A stretch of DNA of 17,741 bases, taken from an uncultured Bacilli bacterium (lineage in GTDB: Bacteria > Bacillota_I > Bacilli_A > RF39 > UBA660). The stretch is from the NCBI GenBank assembly GCA_934098345.1, contig CAKONX010000020.1:1-17741 (forward strand), given 5' to 3'. The position numbers were made by a program, and so were the translations under genes. This document shows positions 1 through 7,009 of the stretch, in pieces. Within the stretch, counting starts at the first letter, position 1. Each line of letters opens with the position of its first letter. The notes beneath the pieces were generated by a model. That model saw nothing but the letters and a program-made list of their open reading frames with translations. It searched no databases and was not told the origin of the DNA.

Positions 1-72
1 GCAGGGGATGAGAGAATCGAACTCCCACCAAAGGTTTTGGAGACCCCTATCATACCATTTGACCAATCCCCT
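1..72 (-). tRNA. tRNA-Trp (anticodon CCA)
   Basis: Read on the minus strand this folds as a complete cloverleaf: acceptor AGGGGAT/ATCCCCT, a D arm with a 4-bp stem GTCA/TGAT, anticodon stem GGGGT/ACCTT around loop CTCCAAA (anticodon CCA at 34-36), and a T arm with loop TTCGATT. The discriminator G and the first C of CCA lie at positions 2 and 1; the last two bases fall outside the window, so it cannot be seen whether CCA is fully encoded. The anticodon reads UGG only, which fits UGA being a stop codon here. It is divergent from the radical SAM gene on its right. Confidence 0.93.
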
Positions 73-132
73 AGGTCTGATAACAAAGTTATTTTATCAT
101 AACTTATTTTAATATTCAATATAAAATATGCA

Positions 133-141
133 TGTTATAAT
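133..141 (+). promoter_or_regulatory. Extended -10 promoter for the radical SAM gene
   Basis: TGTTATAAT is a perfect extended -10 (TG, one base, TATAAT at 136-141). The best -35 at 17 bp spacing is weak (TATTCA, 113-118). Transcription would start near 148, downstream of the ATG at 128, so translation must begin at the ATG at 161. Confidence 0.7.
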
Positions 142-160
142 AAATAAATGGAGTGATTAT

Positions 161-961
161 ATGTACAAAAAAGTTTATATAGAGATAACTAACAATTGTA
201 ATTTGAATTGTAAGTTTTGTATTCATAATAGTAGAAAAAAAGAATTTATGAAACAGGATGATTTTATGAGTATATTAAATAAATTAAAAAATTATACAAA
301 ATATGTTTATCTTCATATACTTGGAGAACCATTAATGCATCCTGAAATAAATGAATTAATTGATAAGGCATCTGAAAACTTTTTTGTTAATATAACTACA
401 AATGGATACTTAATAAATAGAATAAAAGAAAATAAAAATATTCGACAAATAAATATCTCACTTCAAAGTTTTGATTCATCTAATGGAAAAAGTTTAGAAA
501 ACTATATGAATGATATTTTTTCAGTAGTAGATAATTTAAAACAAAATACATATATTTCTTATCGAATATGGGTAAAAAATGAAAATACAGAGTCTATTTT
601 AAAAATTTTAAAATCTAAATATAATTTTGAAATAGATGAAACTTCTAATAAGTGTATAAAACTTGAAAATAATGTATTTTTAGATTTTCATGAAGAATTT
701 ACTTGGCCAAGTTTAGATGAAATTAACATAAGTGAAATTGGTACATGTTATGCTTTAAAAGATCATATAGGAATATTGGTTGATGGTACAGTTGTTCCTT
801 GCTGTTTAGATTCAAAAGGGACTATAAAACTTGGAAATATTTATCAAGATAGTCTAGAAGATATAATTAATAGTCGTAGATATCAAAATATGTTGAATGG
901 ATTTTTAAATAATAAAAAATGTGAAGAGCTTTGTAAAAAATGTCATTTTATCAATAAGTAA
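161..961 (+). CDS. Radical SAM protein with C-terminal SPASM-type cluster domain
   Basis: This is a 266-residue radical SAM enzyme. The CxxxCxxC motif that binds the SAM-cleaving 4Fe-4S cluster is C13, C17, C20 (CNLNCKFC), followed by a GEP motif near residue 55. The C-terminus carries a SPASM-like Cys set (C196, PCC at 214-215, C254, C258, C261) expected to hold auxiliary Fe-S clusters. SPASM enzymes usually mature peptides or proteins (sactipeptide-type or anaerobic sulfatase-type chemistry), but the substrate cannot be read here and no small precursor-peptide gene is visible next to it. The start at 161 is preferred over 128 because GGAGTG lies 4-9 nt upstream and the promoter overlaps the earlier ATG. 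At 266 residues it is short for the SPASM family. Radical SAM fold is confident; reaction unknown. Confidence 0.88.
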   Translation: MYKKVYIEITNNCNLNCKFCIHNSRKKEFMKQDDFMSILNKLKNYTKYVYLHILGEPLMHPEINELIDKASENFFVNITTNGYLINRIKENKNIRQINISLQSFDSSNGKSLENYMNDIFSVVDNLKQNTYISYRIWVKNENTESILKILKSKYNFEIDETSNKCIKLENNVFLDFHEEFTWPSLDEINISEIGTCYALKDHIGILVDGTVVPCCLDSKGTIKLGNIYQDSLEDIINSRRYQNMLNGFLNNKKCEELCKKCHFINK

Positions 962-965
962 ACTA

Positions 966-974
966 TGTTATAAT
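966..974 (+). promoter_or_regulatory. Extended -10 promoter for the 990-3166 gene group
   Basis: TGTTATAAT (TATAAT at 969-974) lies 15 nt before the ATG at 990, with AGGTGA between. It starts 4 nt after the stop codon of the radical SAM gene, so the next group can be transcribed independently. Confidence 0.65.
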
Positions 975-989
975 AATTAAGGTGATACT

Positions 990-2309
990 ATGAATAGGAT
1001 TAGTTCTTATGAAATAAACTTAGATACTAGTGTATTTTATACTCAAGAAGAGTTACTAAATAGAGATATTCCTATTTATGAAAATACATTATATTTTAAA
1101 AGTGACATCAATTATAAACGTTTTTTTGATAATAAAGAAAAATTATATGAATATTGTTTAAAACAAAAAGGGGTATATTTATTTATTCTTGATTGTTTAG
1201 AAAATAAACAATTAAGCTATATTTGTTTTAAATATGAAAATGGAAATATTTTTGTTGAAAAAAGTGAATTATTTGCTTTTTGTATAGACTTTTCTAAAAA
1301 GGAGAATGAAAACCTTATTTTAGAAAGAATTGCAGTTATTTTAAGTTATAATAATTATTTAGAATCTGACTTAATAAAAGAAATAAAAGATGACAATGAA
1401 TATAACAAATTACTTTATGTAAGTTCGGAAAATGAACTAGTTGATTATTTAAATAAATTAAAGAAACTTGAAATTATTGATAAATACAAATTACCTATAG
1501 AATTATATAAAAGAATTGAAAATCTTTGTAATAAATGTAGTTATGATTTAAAAGTAAGTCATGAGTTATTTTTAAAATATGTTATTAATGATGACTTTTT
1601 AGATTATTTAAATGAATCAATGATAAAGACTTTTACAAATGTAGAAAAATTATTATTTTATTATTTGAAATTAATTCCACTAGTTGATAACTTTGAAATT
1701 AATGTAACTCAAAAAAATATCTTTGAAATAAATCAAAAGTCTAAGATTTCCATAGAACAATTTATAACTATATTTTGTACTCTTTTAAAAAATTTAAAAA
1801 TAGCTTATAACTTTGTTGATTCCAAAACATTATATTTAAAAAAATATGATATAACATTTACAATAAATAATGAATTAGATGAAAATTCAGTAACAATTAA
1901 TGATAATAACTTATATTTAAAAGTTAAAGAATATTTAGAAAATACTAAAGAGCAACAAGATGAATTTAAAAATAATGTTGAACTTTATACCAATGTTGAA
2001 CTTTATACCAATAAAATGAATTTAAGTGTTAATAATAAAATACACTTATTAATTAAGTTATTAACAAGAAAATCAACTATTCAAAATTATAGATATCAAA
2101 GAAAAATATTTAATGTTTTTTATCCTAATAATGATCAATATAAAATTGAATTTTATCGAAAGAAAAATGATATTAATTATAATTTTTATACTTTAATAAA
2201 ACTTAAAGATAGAAACTTATTTATAGATTTAAATTCAAAAACAAAGGTAAATCCAATTAGGATAATAAGTACAGATGAATTAACATCTTATGAAAAAATA
2301 TATATTTAG
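990..2309 (+). CDS. Hypothetical 439-residue protein (possibly a remote transglutaminase-like fold)
   Basis: I do not recognise this protein. It is 439 residues, rich in Lys, Asn, Ile and Tyr, with no signal peptide or membrane segment, so probably cytoplasmic. Residues about 215-290 run as a helix, then a Cys-containing helix (C263), then beta strands. This loosely recalls the transglutaminase-like layout of a Cys helix followed by strands, but I see no convincing His/Asp partners. The stretch NVELYT occurs twice in tandem at 329-340 because of an exact 18-bp DNA duplication. Start ATG 990 follows AGGTGA at good spacing. It is first in a group of four unknown genes (990-3166) and ends 13 nt before the next start. 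The length and open frame support a real gene; function is open. Confidence 0.75.
   Translation: MNRISSYEINLDTSVFYTQEELLNRDIPIYENTLYFKSDINYKRFFDNKEKLYEYCLKQKGVYLFILDCLENKQLSYICFKYENGNIFVEKSELFAFCIDFSKKENENLILERIAVILSYNNYLESDLIKEIKDDNEYNKLLYVSSENELVDYLNKLKKLEIIDKYKLPIELYKRIENLCNKCSYDLKVSHELFLKYVINDDFLDYLNESMIKTFTNVEKLLFYYLKLIPLVDNFEINVTQKNIFEINQKSKISIEQFITIFCTLLKNLKIAYNFVDSKTLYLKKYDITFTINNELDENSVTINDNNLYLKVKEYLENTKEQQDEFKNNVELYTNVELYTNKMNLSVNNKIHLLIKLLTRKSTIQNYRYQRKIFNVFYPNNDQYKIEFYRKKNDINYNFYTLIKLKDRNLFIDLNSKTKVNPIRIISTDELTSYEKIYI
1974..2009 (+). repeat. Exact 18-bp tandem duplication inside a CDS
   Basis: The unit AATGTTGAACTTTATACC occurs twice back to back (1974-1991 and 1992-2009) and is followed by a further AAT. 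It is in frame and duplicates six residues (NVELYT) in the 439-residue protein. Identity at every base, including third codon positions, suggests a recent slippage event. Confidence 0.95.
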
Positions 2310-2322
2310 AAGTGGTGTAATT

Positions 2323-2517
2323 ATGATTAATAAAATAAGAAAATTAGCAGAAAAATATAAAGGTGAAAATAAAGAATTAATTTCTAATATTTTAAAATTT
2401 GATGATGCATTTCTAAATATGGATATTGAAACATCATATAGCATTTTAAGAGAATTAGGAGTACCAGAAAAAGATATAGAAAAAGTTTTTATAGAACTAG
2501 TTAGAAATGAGGAATAA
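2323..2517 (+). CDS. Small hypothetical helical protein (64 aa)
   Basis: This encodes 64 residues, mostly predicted helix, acidic and Lys-rich, with no membrane segment and no cysteine. The start at 2323 is chosen because a GTGGTG ribosome binding site lies just upstream; the earlier in-frame ATG at 2290 would overlap the preceding gene and has no site. The C-terminal part (LRELGVPEKDIEKVFIEL) resembles a small helical interaction domain, but I recognise no family. The next gene starts 2 nt after its stop, so the two are probably co-translated. Confidence 0.65.
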   Translation: MINKIRKLAEKYKGENKELISNILKFDDAFLNMDIETSYSILRELGVPEKDIEKVFIELVRNEE

Positions 2518-2519
2518 AA

Positions 2520-2873
2520 ATGAAATATGAAAAAATTGATAGATCTAATATAGATTTTACAAGTGACACTTCTATTTGTAATGTAGGTGTTTTAGATTTT
2601 TCTATTAATGATATGCCAATAAGATTAGAAGAATTTTATATGAACGACGTTTTATGTTTAACTATTTTTATCCCTAAGGTAGATCAATTTATGAATGAAG
2701 AAACCATAAAGAAATATTTAGTTGATAATAATGTTATTGAAATTATAAAAGATAATATTTATATTACTGAAATAGAAGATATTAATGATAATTCTTTTAT
2801 ATCAGTAAATGTTCCATTAGAAACAAAGAATGAAGTATTAAATGTTTGTAAAAAAGATGTTGAAATTTTATAG
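2520..2873 (+). CDS. Hypothetical protein (117 aa)
   Basis: I do not recognise this protein. It is 117 residues, acidic, with alternating strand-like and helical segments and no signal peptide or membrane span. GAGGAA, inside the last codons of the upstream gene, serves as ribosome binding site, which points to translational coupling. The spacing of 2 nt upstream and 8 nt downstream places it in the middle of the 990-3166 operon. Two isolated cysteines near the middle of the N-terminal half, and one near the C-terminus, form no recognisable metal motif. Confidence 0.65.
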   Translation: MKYEKIDRSNIDFTSDTSICNVGVLDFSINDMPIRLEEFYMNDVLCLTIFIPKVDQFMNEETIKKYLVDNNVIEIIKDNIYITEIEDINDNSFISVNVPLETKNEVLNVCKKDVEIL

Positions 2874-2881
2874 AGGTTAAT

Positions 2882-3166
2882 ATGAAGAGAAAAAGGTTGA
2901 TTCAAAATATAATAATATCAGTTTTATTATTAATTATTTTAATTTTAACTATATTATTATTTATAAATTATAATAAAAAAATAAAAGATGCTGATAAACA
3001 CTTAATTGATTTAACAACAACATCTTCTACAACAAGTGTTACAACTAAAACAGAAATAACTGTTGAAACTACAACTACCACAACAGCTGCTCCCGTTACT
3101 AGAAATACAACGACTACTATAACAGCTGCACCTATTTATGAAGATCAATACTTACCAAATAATTAA
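2882..3166 (+). CDS. Thr-rich single-pass membrane-anchored protein (94 aa)
   Basis: The N-terminus is a short basic stretch (MKRKR) followed by a hydrophobic segment at about residues 10-30. This predicts an uncleaved anchor with the C-terminus outside. After a charged spacer, residues about 45-85 are Thr-rich and low-complexity, with two versions of a TTT-x-TAAP motif, then a short YEDQYLPNN tail. Such Thr-rich stretches act as extended surface linkers and are possible O-glycosylation sites; that is inference. The site AGAGG just upstream supports the ATG at 2882. It closes the operon starting at 990. Function unknown; with no enzymatic domain, a spacer or surface role is the simplest reading. 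Confidence 0.7.
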   Translation: MKRKRLIQNIIISVLLLIILILTILLFINYNKKIKDADKHLIDLTTTSSTTSVTTKTEITVETTTTTTAAPVTRNTTTTITAAPIYEDQYLPNN

Positions 3167-3198
3167 TATTTAACAGCATTTACAATAAAATTTAATAA

Positions 3199-3207
3199 TG
3201 ATATAAT
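3199..3207 (+). promoter_or_regulatory. Extended -10 promoter for the 3230-5164 pair
   Basis: TGATATAAT (TATAAT at 3202-3207) lies 22 nt upstream of the ATG at 3230. It overlaps the earlier in-frame ATG at 3206, which therefore cannot be the translational start. Confidence 0.65.
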
Positions 3208-3229
3208 GTGTTTAGTTAGGATGATATAC

Positions 3230-4747
3230 ATGTTAAAAAATGAAATAAAATCTTTATTACCTGAAAAATTATTACATGGAGTAACAAGATGCCAAGGAAA
3301 GCTTTATTCATTTCCTTATTTTGTTCAAAAATATGAAGAAGATAAGATGAATTCTATGACACCTCAAGAATTTGTTAACTATTTAGTATCAAAATACTAT
3401 AATCGTGTAGTTTTAACTAATAAAAATATGTATATTAATCGTGTTATTAAAGAATTGAAGACATCTCAAGATGGATATGAAGAAAATATTATTCTTGCAA
3501 GTGGCCTTGAAGTTAATGTAGAGGAATATCTTAGAGAAGCTTTTTTACGTGCTGATGAAGAATTTTTAATTTCATGGGGAGAAAATAGAAAAGACATATA
3601 TGAAGTATATGAAGGTTTAATAAGAAATAAATATGTTGAAATGACTGAAGAAGATAAAAAGGAAATATTGGAAAGTATGTTAGAGTATATTGATCAAAGT
3701 ATTAGAAATTCTATTATTACCGAGGTTGGTTTAAGTGTAGAAGATTATATAATGTATCAACTTCCTGATATGATGATAAATTCCACTGAAGTTATGATAA
3801 GTGGAAATAAATATGAATTAACTGAGGTAGTTAAAAGAATTGTTGATCTTGAATATACAAGAAATCAAGAGAGAGAAGAACAATTAAACAGAACTAAAGA
3901 AAATCCTTCACTTGTAACTGAAATTGGAGTTGAATTAAATAAGAAAAACAATGATTTAGAGACAACTTTAGAAGTACCTGTTATTTTAAGTGATAATGAC
4001 ATAAAATCTTTAGAAACTAATGTAACATATTCTAATAAAGAAAAATATTTTATAGATCAATTTAGAAGAATGGAGCAAGCAATAAATAATGCTTCAACTG
4101 TAGAAGATTTAAATACTTTAACTACTGAATTTTATAAAATGTATGAAGAAGTAAAAGTTGATTTGACTCCTTACATTAATGGAATTGCTCAAAACATAAA
4201 TTTAAATATAATACCAAAAAAAGAAAGAGAATTGCATATATTTAAAAATAATTCAGAAGATTATGTTGATGCAATGGTTGGTAAAATTCGTGTGTTAAAG
4301 AATAATGCCTTAAATGCTGAAACTGAAACTGATTTAAATGAGTTACAAAATGAAGTTAATAAACTAGAGTATGAAGTTGGGAAAAGAGTATCTAGTGATA
4401 AAGAATTCAGTGAAGCTCAATCAGCTCTTTATGAAGTTGAAATGGTTATTGAAGAAAAGAGAAACACTATAAAGATTCTTCCAAATAAGTTAATTATTAA
4501 TCAATTTATCGAAAAAATAATAGATATAAAAAAATTACTTTTGAATATAGAATACAATGCTAATAAAGCAGAAATTGTTGGATATAGTATAAAATTCGAA
4601 TATGCTAAATCAGATTTTTATCTAGATCTTAATAATGCTTTAGAACATTCTTTAGTTACTGAAGAGGAGTATGAAATCCTTGCAAACAAAATAGACAAAT
4701 TAGAAATTATGGAAAAAAGTAGCGTTAAATCAAAAGGTGGTATGTAG
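3230..4747 (+). CDS. Large hypothetical helical/coiled-coil protein (505 aa)
   Basis: I do not recognise this protein. It is 505 residues, strongly acidic and helical, with no membrane segment and almost no cysteine. Residues about 35-225 look like a compact helical domain. From about 270 onward the sequence is heptad-like with long Glu/Lys/Asn-rich helices, as in a coiled coil or helical-bundle protein. The start at 3230 is supported by AGGATGAT 6-13 nt upstream and by the promoter overlapping the alternative ATG at 3206. It is followed after 3 nt by another unknown gene, so the two are probably translated together and may act together. A structural or scaffolding role is possible, but nothing in the sequence decides it. 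Confidence 0.75.
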   Translation: MLKNEIKSLLPEKLLHGVTRCQGKLYSFPYFVQKYEEDKMNSMTPQEFVNYLVSKYYNRVVLTNKNMYINRVIKELKTSQDGYEENIILASGLEVNVEEYLREAFLRADEEFLISWGENRKDIYEVYEGLIRNKYVEMTEEDKKEILESMLEYIDQSIRNSIITEVGLSVEDYIMYQLPDMMINSTEVMISGNKYELTEVVKRIVDLEYTRNQEREEQLNRTKENPSLVTEIGVELNKKNNDLETTLEVPVILSDNDIKSLETNVTYSNKEKYFIDQFRRMEQAINNASTVEDLNTLTTEFYKMYEEVKVDLTPYINGIAQNINLNIIPKKERELHIFKNNSEDYVDAMVGKIRVLKNNALNAETETDLNELQNEVNKLEYEVGKRVSSDKEFSEAQSALYEVEMVIEEKRNTIKILPNKLIINQFIEKIIDIKKLLLNIEYNANKAEIVGYSIKFEYAKSDFYLDLNNALEHSLVTEEEYEILANKIDKLEIMEKSSVKSKGGM

Positions 4748-4750
4748 ATC

Positions 4751-5164
4751 ATGAATGATGAATATGATGAACTATACAATATGCTTTCTTCTGATAAAGA
4801 AGATGTGAGAAAAATTAAAGATAATTTTAAAGATGACATTTCTTACTATTTAACTAAGATAAAAAATTATCAAGCAAACACAATTGATATATCTGGTAAT
4901 TATGATTTAGAAAAAGAATATGATAAATTCAAAATGGATGATATTGCTTTAAGATTCAATTTGAATGATGAATGCTTAAATTATAAATTAGTTTTACTTT
5001 CTAAATATATGGAAGAATTAAAAAAAGAAAGACAATTTTTAGAATTTAAAAGAAGTAAAGAAGATTTGATGTCTAGACAAGAATATCAAGAATATTTAAG
5101 AAATGATTTATATCGTAATGATTTAGTTTCTAGATGGTATAAAGAATTTGAAACAGGAATTTAA
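4751..5164 (+). CDS. Hypothetical protein (137 aa), partner of the 505-aa protein
   Basis: This is a 137-residue, charged, helical protein with no signal peptide or membrane span. The C-terminal half is rich in Arg, Lys, Glu and Tyr, with a run of alternating basic and acidic residues that could form a coiled coil. A single cysteine is present. Its start is only 3 nt after the stop of the preceding gene, with GGTGG inside that gene's last codons as ribosome binding site. A strong bidirectional hairpin terminator follows immediately. I recognise no family. Its fixed pairing with a large coiled-coil protein suggests a common complex, which is inference. Confidence 0.7.
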   Translation: MNDEYDELYNMLSSDKEDVRKIKDNFKDDISYYLTKIKNYQANTIDISGNYDLEKEYDKFKMDDIALRFNLNDECLNYKLVLLSKYMEELKKERQFLEFKRSKEDLMSRQEYQEYLRNDLYRNDLVSRWYKEFETGI

Positions 5165-5193
5165 AAAAGTGTTCAATTTTGAACACTCTTTTA
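5161..5193. terminator. Bidirectional intrinsic terminator
   Basis: The inverted repeat AGTGTTCAA/TTGAACACT (5168-5187) is flanked by an A-run on the left and a T-rich run on the right. It can therefore stop both the rightward 4751-5164 gene and the leftward lysozyme gene, which end 26 nt apart. Confidence 0.85.
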
Positions 5194-6390
5194 TTTGTAA
5201 TAAACATCTAAATCAACGGCGTTATTAATTCCATCAACTTCACCAATTGCGCTATATTGCCACATTATGTGATCTCCTGAGTAATTTGTTTTATCTGTAT
5301 AATGAGCTAACCACACTGGATAATTTCCTTTATCTAACCACATATTTTCTAGATAATATTTTGAACCATATAACATAGCTTTATATCCATTTTTTTCAAT
5401 TTCTTCTGCAAAAGATAAATATGATTTAGATAAGTCATATAGGCTAATTTCATACTCTCTAAAATATTGCCAGTTTTCCCAGTCAAATGCAATTGGAAAA
5501 TCTAGTTTTACTCCATCTAAAGTTTTTATTACCCATTTAGCTTGTTCCTTTGCAATTTCTGGACTAATAGCAGTTGAATAAAGATATACTCCAACAAGAA
5601 GTCCTGCTTCTTTAGCTTTTTTAATATTTTCTAAGTAATACGAATCTATAGAAACATCTTTTTTAGCACCACTTTGTACACCGATTCTAATAATAACAAA
5701 TTCAACACCAGAATTTTTTACTTTTTCAAAGTCAATGTTTTCTTGATATCTAGATACATCAATACCTATCATTGTATTATCATTTTTATATTGTTCTATT
5801 GCTTCACTTATTTTCTTTCTTTTTGTATCAGTTGTTGTTGGTTTTTTTGTTGTCGTTGTATTATTGCTTGGAACTATAACATTAAATGTTAATTTTTTAG
5901 AAACTGTATTATTTGATGAATCACTTATAATATATGTTAAATTATATGTGCCAACTTGTTTCGTATCATATTCACCTTCAATATTGCACGTAGGTTTTTT
6001 ATCATAATTATCAGCAAAAACTGCTTTATCACATGGGTTAACTTCACTATTTAAAGTAACAGTTTGAGTACCTGGTACATTTATTAAAATTGGTTTATCA
6101 TTATCTGTAATGGTATAATTTAAAACCTTCTTGTATTTTTTACCATCATGTAAATATTTTAAAGTAAATTTTTTTTCTCCTAAAGTATCAGTATCTATAT
6201 AATCATCACCATTTAAAAGCTCAATATTTTCGTCATCTATAATATCTTTCAATTGAACTTTACTATAAACATTAAAATTATTAGAATTATAACTTATATC
6301 ATAATTCTTTTCTTCTTTTATTAAAATGTCTGACTTACTTGCACATGAACAAGCAAAAAAACATAATATCACGATTAGAAATTTTCTCAT
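5191..6390 (-). CDS. Lipoprotein-type GH25 muramidase with Ig-like domain
   Basis: This is a 399-residue exported peptidoglycan hydrolase. Residues 1-16 are a short hydrophobic signal with candidate lipid-attachment cysteines (C14 or C16 in FFACSCAS). Residues about 95-173 look like a bacterial Ig-like fold (DNDKP start) with two cysteines (C120, C135) that could form a disulfide. A Thr-rich linker (about 176-190) leads to a glycoside hydrolase family 25 domain (about 207-399) with the family's acidic residues D211 (GIDVS), D303 and E305 (DWEN) and the typical end VDLDVYY. The domain is expected to cleave N-acetylmuramic acid-N-acetylglucosamine bonds. It is monocistronic, with its own TATAAT promoter and AGGAAGTGG binding site. 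GH25 assignment is firm. The role (wall turnover, germination or killing competitors) is not shown. Confidence 0.92.
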   Translation of the reverse strand: MRKFLIVILCFFACSCASKSDILIKEEKNYDISYNSNNFNVYSKVQLKDIIDDENIELLNGDDYIDTDTLGEKKFTLKYLHDGKKYKKVLNYTITDNDKPILINVPGTQTVTLNSEVNPCDKAVFADNYDKKPTCNIEGEYDTKQVGTYNLTYIISDSSNNTVSKKLTFNVIVPSNNTTTTKKPTTTDTKRKKISEAIEQYKNDNTMIGIDVSRYQENIDFEKVKNSGVEFVIIRIGVQSGAKKDVSIDSYYLENIKKAKEAGLLVGVYLYSTAISPEIAKEQAKWVIKTLDGVKLDFPIAFDWENWQYFREYEISLYDLSKSYLSFAEEIEKNGYKAMLYGSKYYLENMWLDKGNYPVWLAHYTDKTNYSGDHIMWQYSAIGEVDGINNAVDLDVYYK

Positions 6391-6410
6391 ACTACCACTT
6401 CCTAAGCACT

Positions 6411-6421
6411 ATTATATTATA
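6411..6421 (-). promoter_or_regulatory. -10 region for the GH25 gene
   Basis: On the minus strand two overlapping TATAAT hexamers (6411-6416 and 6416-6421) lie 20-30 nt upstream of the start codon, with AGGAAGTGG between. The site is nearly back to back with the rightward promoter at 6435-6443. Confidence 0.6.
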
Positions 6422-6434
6422 AATAAATTTAATA

Positions 6435-6443
6435 TGGTATAAT
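6435..6443 (+). promoter_or_regulatory. Extended -10 promoter for the CpXC/ABC-F operon
   Basis: TGGTATAAT (TATAAT at 6438-6443) lies 23 nt before the ATG at 6467, followed by an AAAGGA ribosome binding site at 6452-6457. Confidence 0.65.
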
Positions 6444-6466
6444 TATTTTTGAAAGGAACTTAAGCT

Positions 6467-7009
6467 ATGATAGTTAAAGAAACAGTTAAATGTCCAAATT
6501 GCAATAAAAGTACTAGAATAAAACTAAAGAAATTATGTGAAGAAAAAGATATTGATGATATTATTTCTAGAAAAATTTTTAGTACCAAATGTCAAAAATG
6601 TGAAACTGTTTTTCAGACTGAATATCCTTTAGAAATAAATTTTAATAATTATTCGATTAGCTATTTAAAAAAAGGTGAAAATGAAAATAGTTTAATTAAA
6701 AGAGAATGTTATGATTTTGATGACTTTAAAGAGAAAATATTAATATTCTCAAATAAATTAAATGATATTTTAATTGAATTTATAAAAGACTTTATTAAAA
6801 ATATGGTTGATAAAGAAGATGATATTTTAAGATTTGATTCAATTGATAATAGTAATATTATTTTTTATTCTATAACTTCAAAAGAATATCTTGGATTTAG
6901 TATCAAAAATTATGAAAATCTTTTAAATCATGCAAGAATAAAAAAAATAAAAGTCTATGTTGAAATTGACAATGATAGTTATAAAAAATATATTAGGGTG
7001 AAAAAATGA
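6467..7009 (+). CDS. CpXC-type zinc-ribbon protein
   Basis: This is a 180-residue protein whose N-terminus has two CxxC pairs, C9-P-N-C12 and C42-Q-K-C45, arranged like the CpXC domain, a small predicted zinc ribbon of unknown function found in Firmicutes. The rest is mixed alpha/beta, acidic and soluble. It ends with TGA in an ATGA overlap with the ABC-F gene, and GGGTGA in its last codons serves that gene, so the two are translationally coupled. This suggests a linked role in translation or stress, but the CpXC family has no established biochemical function. The metal site is inferred from the cysteine spacing only. Confidence 0.8.
   Translation: MIVKETVKCPNCNKSTRIKLKKLCEEKDIDDIISRKIFSTKCQKCETVFQTEYPLEINFNNYSISYLKKGENENSLIKRECYDFDDFKEKILIFSNKLNDILIEFIKDFIKNMVDKEDDILRFDSIDNSNIIFYSITSKEYLGFSIKNYENLLNHARIKKIKVYVEIDNDSYKKYIRVKK

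Noticed and set aside
128..160. Upstream ATG of the radical SAM frame at 128
   Set aside because: It overlaps the extended -10 promoter and has no ribosome binding site; the ATG at 161 has GGAGTG.
1768..1860. Firm transglutaminase call for the 439-aa protein
   Set aside because: The Cys-helix-then-strand pattern is suggestive, but no matching catalytic His and Asp could be placed, so it is given only as a weak possibility.
3206..3229. Upstream ATG of the 505-aa protein frame
   Set aside because: It lies within the TATAAT hexamer of the promoter; the ATG at 3230 has an AGGATGAT site.
4618..4839. Minus-strand 73-codon frame
   Set aside because: It is antisense to two coherent plus-strand genes, with low-complexity Ser-rich content and no binding site.
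5674..5892. Plus-strand 72-codon frame
   Set aside because: It is antisense to the GH25 gene, with a Cys/Phe-rich nonsense composition that mirrors its codons.
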